11,213 bases of DNA from Chitinivibrionales bacterium. GTDB lineage: Bacteria > Fibrobacterota > Chitinivibrionia > Chitinivibrionales > JANQEN01. Shown here piece after piece: positions 1 through 6,438 of the stretch (positions are counted from its first letter, which is position 1; the number at the start of each line of letters is the position of its first letter). The notes under the pieces were generated by a model. It saw nothing but the letters and a program-made list of their open reading frames with translations. It was not told the DNA's origin and ran no database searches. Location: NCBI GenBank assembly GCA_030593665.1, contig JAUVGS010000018.1:1-11213 (forward strand). Reading direction: 5' to 3'. A program made the position numbers and the translations under genes.

Positions 1-40
1 GCTTAATGTGTTATCTGTGAAATTTTACACCCCTACTTGA

Positions 41-93
41 TTATCCAATACGGACAACGTGTTTTAAATAATCAGATAATCCGATTTGGATAA
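41..93. repeat. Imperfect inverted repeat upstream of the ATPase remnant
   Basis: TTATCCAATACGGA (41-54) and TCCGATTTGGATAA (80-93) are complementary at 12 of 14 positions, with 25 bases between the arms. The right arm runs into the first readable codons of the ATPase remnant. It could be a leftover hairpin, an operator or the scar of a deletion. Nothing in the sequence decides between these. Confidence 0.3.
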
Positions 94-554
94 AAAGGAG
101 AAAAAGGATGATAAATCCATTTATCTAGCGTTTCAACATCACAAGTATGTCTCTTATGCTTTTTTCGGCAGTAAACAACATCTGCTGAAAGGCATTTTTA
201 AAAACAGAAATCGACCATTTTATAATTTCGGGAGACATTTTGAGTTGGATGTTAAAGCCTGCATATTGGCGAGACTATATATCCGGCAAAATGGACAAAG
301 TGTGCCCTCGTGAGTGTATAGAAAGCATTATCACCATTGTCGAAGGCCACCCGCATTATACCCAGATGTACTGCCACTATTTGTGGGAATACGCAAAAGA
401 TTTAAAAACAGGTTCAGACCCGGAAGCGGTTGAAATGGTAAGCAAAGAAATTGTACAAAGAGATTTTATGCTCTTTTCACAACTGTGGGATGCAATCTCC
501 ATTAAGGAGCGACATCTTTTAAAAGCAAAAACAAAGAAATTTATGGAGAGATAA
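86..554 (+). pseudogene. AAA-type ATPase remnant (COG1672/ATPase_2-like), N-terminus missing, frameshifted
   Basis: Two overlapping reading frames together resemble the middle and C-terminal part of the archaeal-type AAA ATPases found in many bacteria. The first frame (86-313) carries the family-like segment FQHHKYVSYAFFGSKQHLL followed by NRPFYNFGRHFEL. The second (240-554, one base shifted) continues with a WRDYISGK segment and then EGHPHYTQMYCHYLWE, the usual 'GHPxYxQxLCHxLW' region. The best junction is near 240-250: dropping one base after GAG TTG joins FEL to MLKPAYWRDY. The Walker A and B half is absent. The first frame is closed by stops at 38-40, 62-64 and 74-76, so the upstream part has been deleted, not merely left outside the window. 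The C-terminal winged-helix part also stops early at TAA 552-554. A third frame is open from about 530 to 664 but matches nothing I recognise. I infer a dead gene; the exact boundaries are uncertain. Confidence 0.65.
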
Positions 555-676
555 GATGTGTACAAAATAGTGAAAGAATCATTCATTTCACATCTACCAA
601 AAATATTTTATTTCCGGAAATTATATTTAATAACGAAAAGGATTCAATTTTATTTCTCGTTTAATGAAAGTTTAGA

Positions 677-1135
677 ATGCCACATACCCAATTAATAATC
701 ATTATTACCGGTTTTATCGCTGGAATCATTATAAGCCTTTTTAGTGCCTTTTATTTACAATCACGTAAAACAAAAAGAAATGTCTCAGAGGAACCCAAGA
801 ACACCACGTTCGTTTTTTCAGGCACCCTCAAGCAGACGAATCTGCTTGAAGCGATTCAATTTCTCGAAATCGGTATGCGTGAAGGTATCCTGCATATATA
901 CAGCGGCAGACGGAAAGGGTACTTGATTTTCTCAAAAGGAACAGTCATTGACGCTTTTTATAGAAACAACACCGGCCGTGAGTCGGTTATTCAAATGTTT
1001 GAAATATATGAAGGCGATTTCTATTTTGAACCTAAAACAATCTGCCAACCACGTATTATCACCGAATCAATACTTGATCTTGCTTTTGAATTAAACGAAA
1101 GGCAGAATAGTCAACAGGAACCACAAAACATCTAA
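677..1135 (+). CDS. Membrane-anchored DUF4388 (PATAN-like) domain protein
   Basis: The 152-residue product has one N-terminal membrane segment (about residues 6-28, rich in Ile/Leu/Phe), a basic linker (SRKTKRN) and then one DUF4388 domain (about 47-125). Visible family hallmarks are the opening FSGTLKQTNLLEAIQFLEIGM, the pattern GILHIY...GYLIFSKGTVIDAFY, and GRESVIQMFEIYEGDFYFEP near the end. DUF4388 domains occur in PatA-type response regulators and in gliding or signalling proteins, where they are thought to mediate protein interactions; no enzymatic residues are known. The N-terminal anchor should place the domain on the cytoplasmic face. No good Shine-Dalgarno site precedes the ATG at 677. 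The gene lies 27 bases before prs on the same strand, so the two may share a transcript, though no functional link to PRPP synthesis is apparent. The domain call is fairly secure; the biological role is unknown. Confidence 0.72.
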   Translation: MPHTQLIIIITGFIAGIIISLFSAFYLQSRKTKRNVSEEPKNTTFVFSGTLKQTNLLEAIQFLEIGMREGILHIYSGRRKGYLIFSKGTVIDAFYRNNTGRESVIQMFEIYEGDFYFEPKTICQPRIITESILDLAFELNERQNSQQEPQNI

Positions 1136-1162
1136 CATTTTCATTTGTAATGGGAGCAACTT

Positions 1163-2110
1163 ATGGTAGGTGAATTAAAAATCTTTTCAGGAAATGCGAA
1201 CATACCGTTGGCAAAGGCAATTTGCCGTTATGCGGGCGTTAAACTTGGCAAATGCGAAATCCTCAAATTCAGCAATGACAACATTAAAGTAAAGTATAAT
1301 GAAAGCGTTCGCGGCAAGGATGTGTTCATTATTCAATCTTCGTGTGTGCCGGTAAACGAGGGTATCATGGAACTGCTTATCATGATTGATGCGGCAAAAC
1401 ACGCTAGTGCGGCACGTATCACTGCAGTATCCCCGTACTTTCCGTATGTACGTTCTGATAAAAAAGACGAACCCCGCATCTCAATAACGGCACGTCTCAT
1501 GACCGATCTCATTGCAACCGCAGGTGCAGACCGTATCATGGCAATGAATCTCCACTCACCACAAATACAGGGATTTTCGCGCATACCTATGGACCATCTG
1601 CTCGCCGGAAAAATCCTGTGTAAATATTTTGAACGGGAAGGAATAGACAATTGCGTTATAGTAGCTCCTGACGCGGGCAGCGCCAAACATGCCGGCCGGT
1701 ATGCAATACGACTTAGCCTCCCTCTTGCAATCCTTGATAAGCGGCGGAATGATGATTCTGAATCACCGGTAATCCAGAACATAATTGGTGAGGTAGAAGG
1801 GAAAAAAGCTCTCATCTTCGACGATGAAGTTGCTTCTGGCGGCTCGCTTATTGAAGTGGCTAAGGCATTGGAAGAACATGGTGCAGAAGAAATCACCGCC
1901 TGCTGTGTCCATGCGGTCCTTTCAGGAAAAGCCGTTGACAGGATTCAGAATTCGCAGATTAAAAAACTGGTGGTTACCGATACTGTGCACATTCCTGAAA
2001 AGAAAAAATTTCCTAAATTAAAAATCGTTTCCGTCGCAGAATTGTTTTCCAATGCCATAATGTATACCAATACAGGAAGATCAATAAGCGGTTTATATTT
2101 CCGGTATTAA
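1163..2110 (+). CDS. prs: Ribose-phosphate pyrophosphokinase (PRPP synthetase)
   Basis: Makes phosphoribosyl pyrophosphate from ribose 5-phosphate and ATP, the shared precursor of purines, pyrimidines, NAD, histidine and tryptophan; cytoplasmic, normally a hexamer. The 315-residue length is usual. Recognisable parts are SPYFPYVRSDKKDEPRISIT with the following MNLHSPQIQGF (ATP and Mg binding), VIVAPDAGSAKHA, the catalytic flexible loop LDKRRNDD (Lys193, Arg195), and the PRPP-binding loop DDEVASGGS (220-228). That loop differs from the common DD(I/M)(I/V)DTGGT: the acidic pair and both glycines are kept, but Asp-Thr becomes Ala-Ser and the final Thr becomes Ser. The KKDEPR segment and the DDE opening resemble a non-enterobacterial branch of the family, so I treat this as lineage variation, not loss of function. 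GGGAG (1152-1156) sits 6 bases before the ATG. A likely terminator follows at 2134-2171. Confidence 0.93.
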   Translation: MVGELKIFSGNANIPLAKAICRYAGVKLGKCEILKFSNDNIKVKYNESVRGKDVFIIQSSCVPVNEGIMELLIMIDAAKHASAARITAVSPYFPYVRSDKKDEPRISITARLMTDLIATAGADRIMAMNLHSPQIQGFSRIPMDHLLAGKILCKYFEREGIDNCVIVAPDAGSAKHAGRYAIRLSLPLAILDKRRNDDSESPVIQNIIGEVEGKKALIFDDEVASGGSLIEVAKALEEHGAEEITACCVHAVLSGKAVDRIQNSQIKKLVVTDTVHIPEKKKFPKLKIVSVAELFSNAIMYTNTGRSISGLYFRY

Positions 2111-2133
2111 TGTACATGGTATCATTAGTAGCA

Positions 2134-2171
2134 AGGCCGACAGTACACACAACTCACAATACTGCCGGCCT
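2134..2171 (+). terminator. Probable intrinsic terminator after prs
   Basis: AGGCCGACAGTA (2134-2145) pairs with TACTGCCGGCCT (2160-2171) over 12 positions with one A-C mismatch, closing a 14-base loop. A modest T-rich stretch (TCTTTGTT) follows. A second small hairpin, CCGGC-AGAGA-GCCGG (2182-2196), and the palindrome GTTTAAAC (2198-2205) lie just downstream. The position, 24 bases after the prs stop and before a separate gene, fits termination. The T tract is weak, so it may be only partly efficient. Confidence 0.55.
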
Positions 2172-2205
2172 CTTTGTTCCCCCGGCAGAGAGCCGGTGTT
2201 TAAAC

Positions 2206-2307
2206 AGCCTCTTGCATGTAACCATTCTTCTACCTGTAGTACCATATATATTTTAATGGGTATTCAATATTATATATACACCTATGAAAAACGTTGAGGA
2301 GTAAGTA
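2206..2307 (+). promoter_or_regulatory. A+T-rich leader of valS with strong ribosome binding site
   Basis: After the hairpins the sequence becomes A+T-rich, with TATATATTTTAAT at 2245-2257 and TATTATATATA further on, as expected around a promoter, but I could not pair a -10 with a convincing -35 element. GAGGAG (2296-2301) lies 6 bases before the valS ATG at 2308 and is the best Shine-Dalgarno site in the window. I see no T-box: neither the conserved T-box sequence nor an antiterminator is visible. Confidence 0.4.
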
Positions 2308-4971
2308 ATGCAAAAACAATATGATCCTACACTGGTTGAGGCAAAAGTATACAAGCGCTGGATCGACGAAAAAAGCTTCCATGCAGATGAAACATCAGAT
2401 AAACAAGCATACTCTATTGTCATACCACCACCAAATGTGACCGGTATTCTGCATATGGGCCACGCACTTAACAATACCGTGCAGGATATTCTCATTCGAT
2501 ATAAACAGATGAATGGGTATGAAACTCTCTGGATGCCGGGGACTGACCATGCCGGTATCGCCACGCAAAATGTTGTTGAGCGTAAGCTTTCCACCGAAGG
2601 TAAAAACCGTCATGACCTTGGTCGCGATGCCTTTGTCGAAGAAGTATGGAAATGGAAAGAAAAATACCATGCAACCATTTCCAATCAACTCAAAAAACTG
2701 GGAAGCGCGTGTGACTGGGATAGAGAACGATTTACCATGGATGAAGGGCTGTCACATGCTGTCCGCAAAGTATTCACTACTCTGTACAACGATGGACTCA
2801 TCTACCGTGGCAAATATATTATAAACTGGTGTCCGCGCTGCCAGACTGCCCTTTCCGACGAAGAAGCCGAACATAAAGACATGCAGGGTAAACTATGGTA
2901 TTTCAAATATCCCTATTCTGAAGGGAACGGCCATATCATTGTTGCCACCACCCGGCCGGAAACAATGCTCGGTGATACTGCTGTTGCGGTAAACCCCTCC
3001 GATTCACGGTATGCCGACCTTGTCGGTAAAACAGTTGTACTGCCGCTTGTACAGAGAGAAATCCCGGTTATAGCAGACGACTTCGTTGACAAAGAATTTG
3101 GTACCGGTGCGGTTAAGGTTACCCCGGCTCATGATCCCAACGATTTTCTCATGGGACAACGTCACGATATGGAACCAATTGTGGTGATGGATGAAGGGGC
3201 CGTCATGTGCGGACCAATACCAAAGAAATACCAGGGCCTTGACCGGCTCGCCTGCCGAAAACAACTTGTCGCGGATATGGAAAAAGAGGGCCTGCTGGAA
3301 AAGACCGAAGACCACTCTCACGCGGTGGGACACTGTTACCGGTGTCATACTATGGTTGAGCCATACTATTCGGATCAGTGGTTCGTCAAAATGAAACCGC
3401 TTGCAGAAAAAGCCCTGCAGGCTGCCTATAATAATGAAATTACTATCTATCCGGCACGATGGCGGAAAACTTACATCGAGTGGATGGAAAACATCAGAGA
3501 CTGGTGTATCTCACGCCAGATTTGGTGGGGACATCGTATACCCGTCTGGTATTGTAATGCCTGTAATGAAATTATTGTTTCCGAAAGTACACCTGATGCC
3601 TGCCCCGCCTGCCGCTCTGATAATTTGCGGCAGGATGAGGATGTGCTTGACACCTGGTTCTCCTCATGGCTCTGGCCTTTCTCTACCATGGACTGGCCTG
3701 AAGAAACTGCACTCTTCAAGAAATTTTATCCGACAGATACCCTGGTTACAGCCCCGGAAATCCTCTTCTTCTGGGTGGCACGTATGATTATGGCTGGTTT
3801 ATACTGCACCGGAAAACTTCCCTTTACCGATATTGTACTTCATGGTACTGTCCGTGATAAGAGCGGTAAAAAAATGAGTAAATCGCTCGGCAACTCAATA
3901 GATCCGATCGAAATAATTGCACAATATGGCACTGATGCACTCCGTTTCTCCATGATTATAATCACCGCACAGGGTGCTGATGTTTTTCTCAGCAAAGACA
4001 CCTTTGATATTGGAAGGAACTTCGCTAATAAACTCTGGAATGCCTCACGTTTCCTGCTGAGTAATATCGAATCACAACGCCAATTTAAACACCTCCCCCA
4101 GGCTGATACATACAAAGCGGAAGATACCTGGATTCTCAGCAGGCTCAATACGATCGTACAGGATTATCGCATCGCTATAGATTCATACCGGCTCAATGAA
4201 GCGTGCCGCATTATTTATGACTTCACCTGGCATGATTACTGTGACTGGTATGTTGAAGCGAAAAAAGCGGATCTCTATCAGGATGACGATCCGAACCGTA
4301 AGGAAAACGCGTTGAATCTCTGCAGCTATCTGCTCGCGAATATCTTAAAACTGCTTCATCCAATTATGCCGTTTATTACCGAAGAAATTTGGGGATATTT
4401 ACGAAAAAAAGTTTCCTATCCCGGTGTTATTGAGACCAAAAGCATTATGACTGCAGCCTTCCCGCAGGTTGAGAAGGCCGGAATAGATACAGATATCATT
4501 CAAAAATTTTCACTGCTCAAAGAGGTTATTGTTGCCCTTCGAACAATCCGTTCTGAGAACAATATACCGCCGGAGAAGAAAGGAAGTGCCATTATCATCC
4601 CAACTTCTGAAGATGATTCGAACTGGCTTTCTTCTCAGATTCCCCTCATTAACCTCTTTGCAAAACTCGACAGAACGACGATTGACTGTCATGCTGCCAA
4701 ACCCGGTTTTGCAGGTCAGGGTGTGGTGAAAGGAATTCAGGTATTTCTTGCACTCGAGGGCCTCATCGACAAAAATATTGAGATTGATCGACTGACAAAA
4801 GAGATTGCCCGCATGGAAAAAATCGCTGCCGGTACGAAGAAACGGCTGGAGAATGAGAGCTTTGTTAAAAAAGCTCCTGAGGCAGTGGTTGCGAAAGAGA
4901 AGGAAAAGTATCAGGGGATATTGTCAAACCTTGAGAAGCTGCGGAAAAACCTGAAGGTGTTAAAAAGGTAA
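2308..4971 (+). CDS. valS: Valyl-tRNA synthetase
   Basis: Charges tRNA-Val with valine; a cytoplasmic class I aminoacyl-tRNA synthetase. The 887-residue product is complete and of the usual length for the bacterial ~880-residue type. It has PPNVTGILHMGHAL near the N-terminus (HMGH, residues 49-52, the HIGH signature) and GKKMSKSLGN (KMSKS at 522-526). The editing (CP1) insertion lies between, marked by ATTRPETMLGDTAVAVNP and GTGAVKVTPAHDPND. Two zinc-knuckle sets are visible: CPRC (175, 178) with CYRC (343, 346), and CNAC (416, 419) with CPAC (432, 435). The DTWFSSWLWPFSTMDWP segment follows the second. The anticodon-binding domain occupies the C-terminal third, and a charged coiled-coil arm (about 820-887, Lys/Glu/Leu-rich) ends the protein, as in other ValS. 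All catalytic signatures are intact, so it should be active. Confidence 0.98.
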   Translation: MQKQYDPTLVEAKVYKRWIDEKSFHADETSDKQAYSIVIPPPNVTGILHMGHALNNTVQDILIRYKQMNGYETLWMPGTDHAGIATQNVVERKLSTEGKNRHDLGRDAFVEEVWKWKEKYHATISNQLKKLGSACDWDRERFTMDEGLSHAVRKVFTTLYNDGLIYRGKYIINWCPRCQTALSDEEAEHKDMQGKLWYFKYPYSEGNGHIIVATTRPETMLGDTAVAVNPSDSRYADLVGKTVVLPLVQREIPVIADDFVDKEFGTGAVKVTPAHDPNDFLMGQRHDMEPIVVMDEGAVMCGPIPKKYQGLDRLACRKQLVADMEKEGLLEKTEDHSHAVGHCYRCHTMVEPYYSDQWFVKMKPLAEKALQAAYNNEITIYPARWRKTYIEWMENIRDWCISRQIWWGHRIPVWYCNACNEIIVSESTPDACPACRSDNLRQDEDVLDTWFSSWLWPFSTMDWPEETALFKKFYPTDTLVTAPEILFFWVARMIMAGLYCTGKLPFTDIVLHGTVRDKSGKKMSKSLGNSIDPIEIIAQYGTDALRFSMIIITAQGADVFLSKDTFDIGRNFANKLWNASRFLLSNIESQRQFKHLPQADTYKAEDTWILSRLNTIVQDYRIAIDSYRLNEACRIIYDFTWHDYCDWYVEAKKADLYQDDDPNRKENALNLCSYLLANILKLLHPIMPFITEEIWGYLRKKVSYPGVIETKSIMTAAFPQVEKAGIDTDIIQKFSLLKEVIVALRTIRSENNIPPEKKGSAIIIPTSEDDSNWLSSQIPLINLFAKLDRTTIDCHAAKPGFAGQGVVKGIQVFLALEGLIDKNIEIDRLTKEIARMEKIAAGTKKRLENESFVKKAPEAVVAKEKEKYQGILSNLEKLRKNLKVLKR

Positions 4972-4981
4972 ATAAGAACAA

Positions 4982-5010
4982 TTGACAAGCCCAATCCAGT
5001 CATACATATT
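4982..5010 (+). promoter_or_regulatory. Promoter candidate for the TrpF-like gene (possibly leaderless)
   Basis: A perfect TTGACA (4982-4987) is followed by a 17-base spacer and CATATT (5005-5010, 4 of 6 matches to TATAAT). The predicted transcription start, about 7 bases past the -10, falls on the A of the ATG at 5017. No usable Shine-Dalgarno site is present: AGG at 5013-5015 is one base from the ATG. Together this suggests a leaderless transcript. It assumes a sigma-70-like consensus. Confidence 0.45.
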
Positions 5011-5016
5011 ACAGGT

Positions 5017-5622
5017 ATGCAGGTAAAAATCAAAATATGCGGTATCACTAAATTCGAAGACGCCCGTGCTGCTATTAACATGGGGGCAGATGCTCTGGGC
5101 TTTGTTTTTAATGAAAACAGTCCGCGATATATCGTTCCTAAAATGGCTCGAAGAATCATACAAAAACTCCCTCCCTTTATAACGAAAGTGGGCGTGTTCC
5201 GTAATCCCACGCTCGGGAATATTATTGAATCCGTTCAAACTGCCGGAGTGGATACTATCCAGCTTAATGGGGATGAGCCTTTAAAAACCATCTCAAAAAT
5301 TCACATCCCGGTTATTAAAGCATTTACAATAACACCGGATTTCGACAAAACAATTCTTGAAAAATATTCTGTCGCCGCCTTCCTTCTTGACACATGGAAC
5401 AAAGCTGGCCAGTCATTCAGTTGGGACATTGCAAAAAGGATTGTTCGCAAGAAAAAAAATGTCATCCTCGCCGGTAGGCTTGGTGTCACTAATATTCAAG
5501 AAGCCCTTGATGAAGTTGCTCCCTATGGTGTTGATATTTGTGAAAGCGTCGAGGTAATGCCGGGGGTAAAGAATCCGCAGAAGATGGGTGCGGTGATTAA
5601 GATCATAAAAGAATGGAAATAA
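5017..5622 (+). CDS. trpF: TrpF-like phosphoribosylanthranilate isomerase, divergent
   Basis: TrpF converts N-(5'-phosphoribosyl)anthranilate to CdRP in tryptophan synthesis. The 201-residue product follows the TrpF (beta/alpha)8 pattern throughout: KIKICGIT, GADALGFVFNENSPRY, LPPFITKVGVF, VDTIQLNGDE, VIKAF, FLLDTW, NVILAG and YGVDI...VE..PG. The catalytic pair is present (Cys8 in KICG, Asp125 in LLD), as is the Arg of SPRY. The phosphate-binding elements are not normal. The GG(T/S)G loop after LLDT is missing, replaced by the shorter WNKAGQSFSW. AGGL is AGRL. The VDVSSGVE segment reads VDICESVE. QLHG is QLNG. No other trp gene is nearby. Either the enzyme is impaired, or it acts on a changed substrate. 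Family membership is secure; isomerase activity is not. Confidence 0.8.
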   Translation: MQVKIKICGITKFEDARAAINMGADALGFVFNENSPRYIVPKMARRIIQKLPPFITKVGVFRNPTLGNIIESVQTAGVDTIQLNGDEPLKTISKIHIPVIKAFTITPDFDKTILEKYSVAAFLLDTWNKAGQSFSWDIAKRIVRKKKNVILAGRLGVTNIQEALDEVAPYGVDICESVEVMPGVKNPQKMGAVIKIIKEWK

Positions 5623-5644
5623 CCTTCCATACCTCACAAATCTT

Positions 5645-5962
5645 ATGTCCTATAAATTATCACTCTATATCCACTTGCCTTTCTGCAAACGAAAATGCAG
5701 ATACTGCGACTATTACTCGATTTTCGACACCTCCGGTATTATTGACTCCTATATTCACGCATTAAAAAAAGAGTGGGAACTGATCCGCCGGAAATATCAC
5801 CTTGATGACGCTGTTATTCAAACAATCTACTGCGGCGGCGGCACACCGCCATTGCTTTCAGTTGAGCAATGGCAACTATTCCGCTCGGCGGTAATCGATA
5901 CTCTTACTATCTCTAACGATGCTGAAAGAATTTTCCATTTCGACAGGTGGGCTGAATCATGA
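5645..5962 (+). pseudogene. hemW: Truncated HemW / coproporphyrinogen III oxidase-like radical SAM protein
   Basis: HemW is a radical SAM, heme-binding protein, often annotated as oxygen-independent coproporphyrinogen III oxidase, usually about 370-400 residues. Here only 105 residues remain. The start is excellent: YIHLPFCKRKCRYCDYYS holds the CxxxCxxC cluster ligands (Cys14, Cys18, Cys21), and YCGGGTPPLLSVEQW matches the GGGTP S-adenosylmethionine-binding region. Homology is visible to about residue 93 (TLTISNDAE). The expected 'E.NP' strand and everything after it are absent in all frames, and the frame ends with unrelated residues ERIFHFDRWAES and TGA at 5960-5962. No Shine-Dalgarno site is obvious. 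It follows trpF by 22 bases. The cluster alone, without the barrel's second half or the heme-binding C-terminus, should not be functional. I infer that a deletion or insertion removed the 3' part. Confidence 0.75.
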
Positions 5963-6264
5963 GCAAGGGTATTGTCGGTAAAGTATTGAGTAAAACGTAT
6001 TCGTTTCCCAAAAGCAGGGACGCTATGGAACTGCTCCGTAGATTGACAAAAGGCGAGTCAGATGAATCCGGTATAATCGGTGATGTCTGGTATGTGCGGC
6101 TGCTGCCTTCTTTGCGTGAAGGGGATTTTCCACATGTGGTTTTCTGCACGCCATACGTATTCCGGACGACCGGAAGGAAGCACTGGGAAGAGTTTTTTGC
6201 GCGGAGAAGCGCCCGTCAAGGAGATGGCCCGGGTAGAAAAGATGACAAGGATTCTCCGGGGTAG
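5959..6264 (+). CDS. Hypothetical protein, unrecognised; probable frameshift near its 3' end
   Basis: I do not recognise this 101-residue product. The ATG at 5959 overlaps the TGA of the hemW remnant (ATGA), and AGGTGG (5945-5950) lies 8 bases upstream, a fair ribosome binding site. The reading is coding-like, with mixed charged and hydrophobic residues (DAMELLRRLTKGESDESG, GDVWYVRLLPSLREG, HVVFCTPYVFRTTGRKHWEEF). After the T6 run at 6193-6198 the translation turns low-complexity and basic (ARRSARQGDGPGRKDDKDSPG). Removing one T would give instead HWEEFLRGEAPVKEMARVEK, then MTRILRGRM and a stop at 6269-6271, a far more protein-like ending. So the gene is either recently frameshifted, slippage-prone, or carries a sequencing error. 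It looks G+C-richer than its neighbours and sits exactly where hemW breaks off, which suggests foreign origin. No signal peptide, membrane segment or catalytic motif is visible. Confidence 0.45.
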   Translation: MSKGIVGKVLSKTYSFPKSRDAMELLRRLTKGESDESGIIGDVWYVRLLPSLREGDFPHVVFCTPYVFRTTGRKHWEEFFARRSARQGDGPGRKDDKDSPG

Positions 6265-6271
6265 AATGTGA

Positions 6272-6413
6272 AAACCCGCAGAGTCAGGATGATTTTTTTT
6301 CTTTCTCGAAATCCCCGTACCTATTCTTCTACAAGCGCAGCCACGGTGGCGGAGGTTGGTTTTCTTTACTCTTTATATTGAAACCCGAAAGCCGAACCGT
6401 CTGCTTTAAGCTT
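6272..6413. other. Non-coding gap between convergent genes
   Basis: No supported gene. It contains a T8 run (6291-6298), the near-palindrome GCCACGGTGGC (about 6340-6350), and the left arm of an 11-bp inverted repeat. Short open frames exist (for example GTG 6268 to TGA near 6380, 36 codons), but none resembles a known protein. Confidence 0.4.
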
Positions 6414-6438
6414 TTATTTAAAATAAAGTTTCAATATA
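6374..6438. repeat. 11-bp inverted repeat spanning the 3' end of the expansin gene
   Basis: TATATTGAAAC (6374-6384) and GTTTCAATATA (6428-6438) are perfectly complementary, 43 bases apart. An inner AAAGC (6388-6392) / GCTTT (6403-6407) pair could form a second stem. A T7 run at 6446-6452 follows the right arm on the + strand, so it could end + strand transcripts coming from the small gene. The long loop makes this weak as a terminator. Confidence 0.35.

Noticed and set aside
1333..1896. 187-codon open frame on the minus strand inside prs
   Set aside because: It is antisense to a clearly real prs, has a Ser/Arg/Ile-rich composition typical of a shadow frame, and no homology.
2206..2307. T-box riboswitch before valS
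   Set aside because: The leader is only about 100 bases after the terminator and lacks the conserved T-box sequence and an antiterminator hairpin.
5613..5630. ATGGAA-ATAACC-TTCCAT hairpin over the trpF stop as a terminator
   Set aside because: Only 6 bp, A+T-rich and without a following T run; unlikely to terminate.
6268..6381. 36-codon frame from GTG 6268 (VKTRRVRMIFFLSRNPRTYS...)
   Set aside because: Too short, no recognisable family and no convincing ribosome binding site; it runs through the T8 tract and the near-palindrome.
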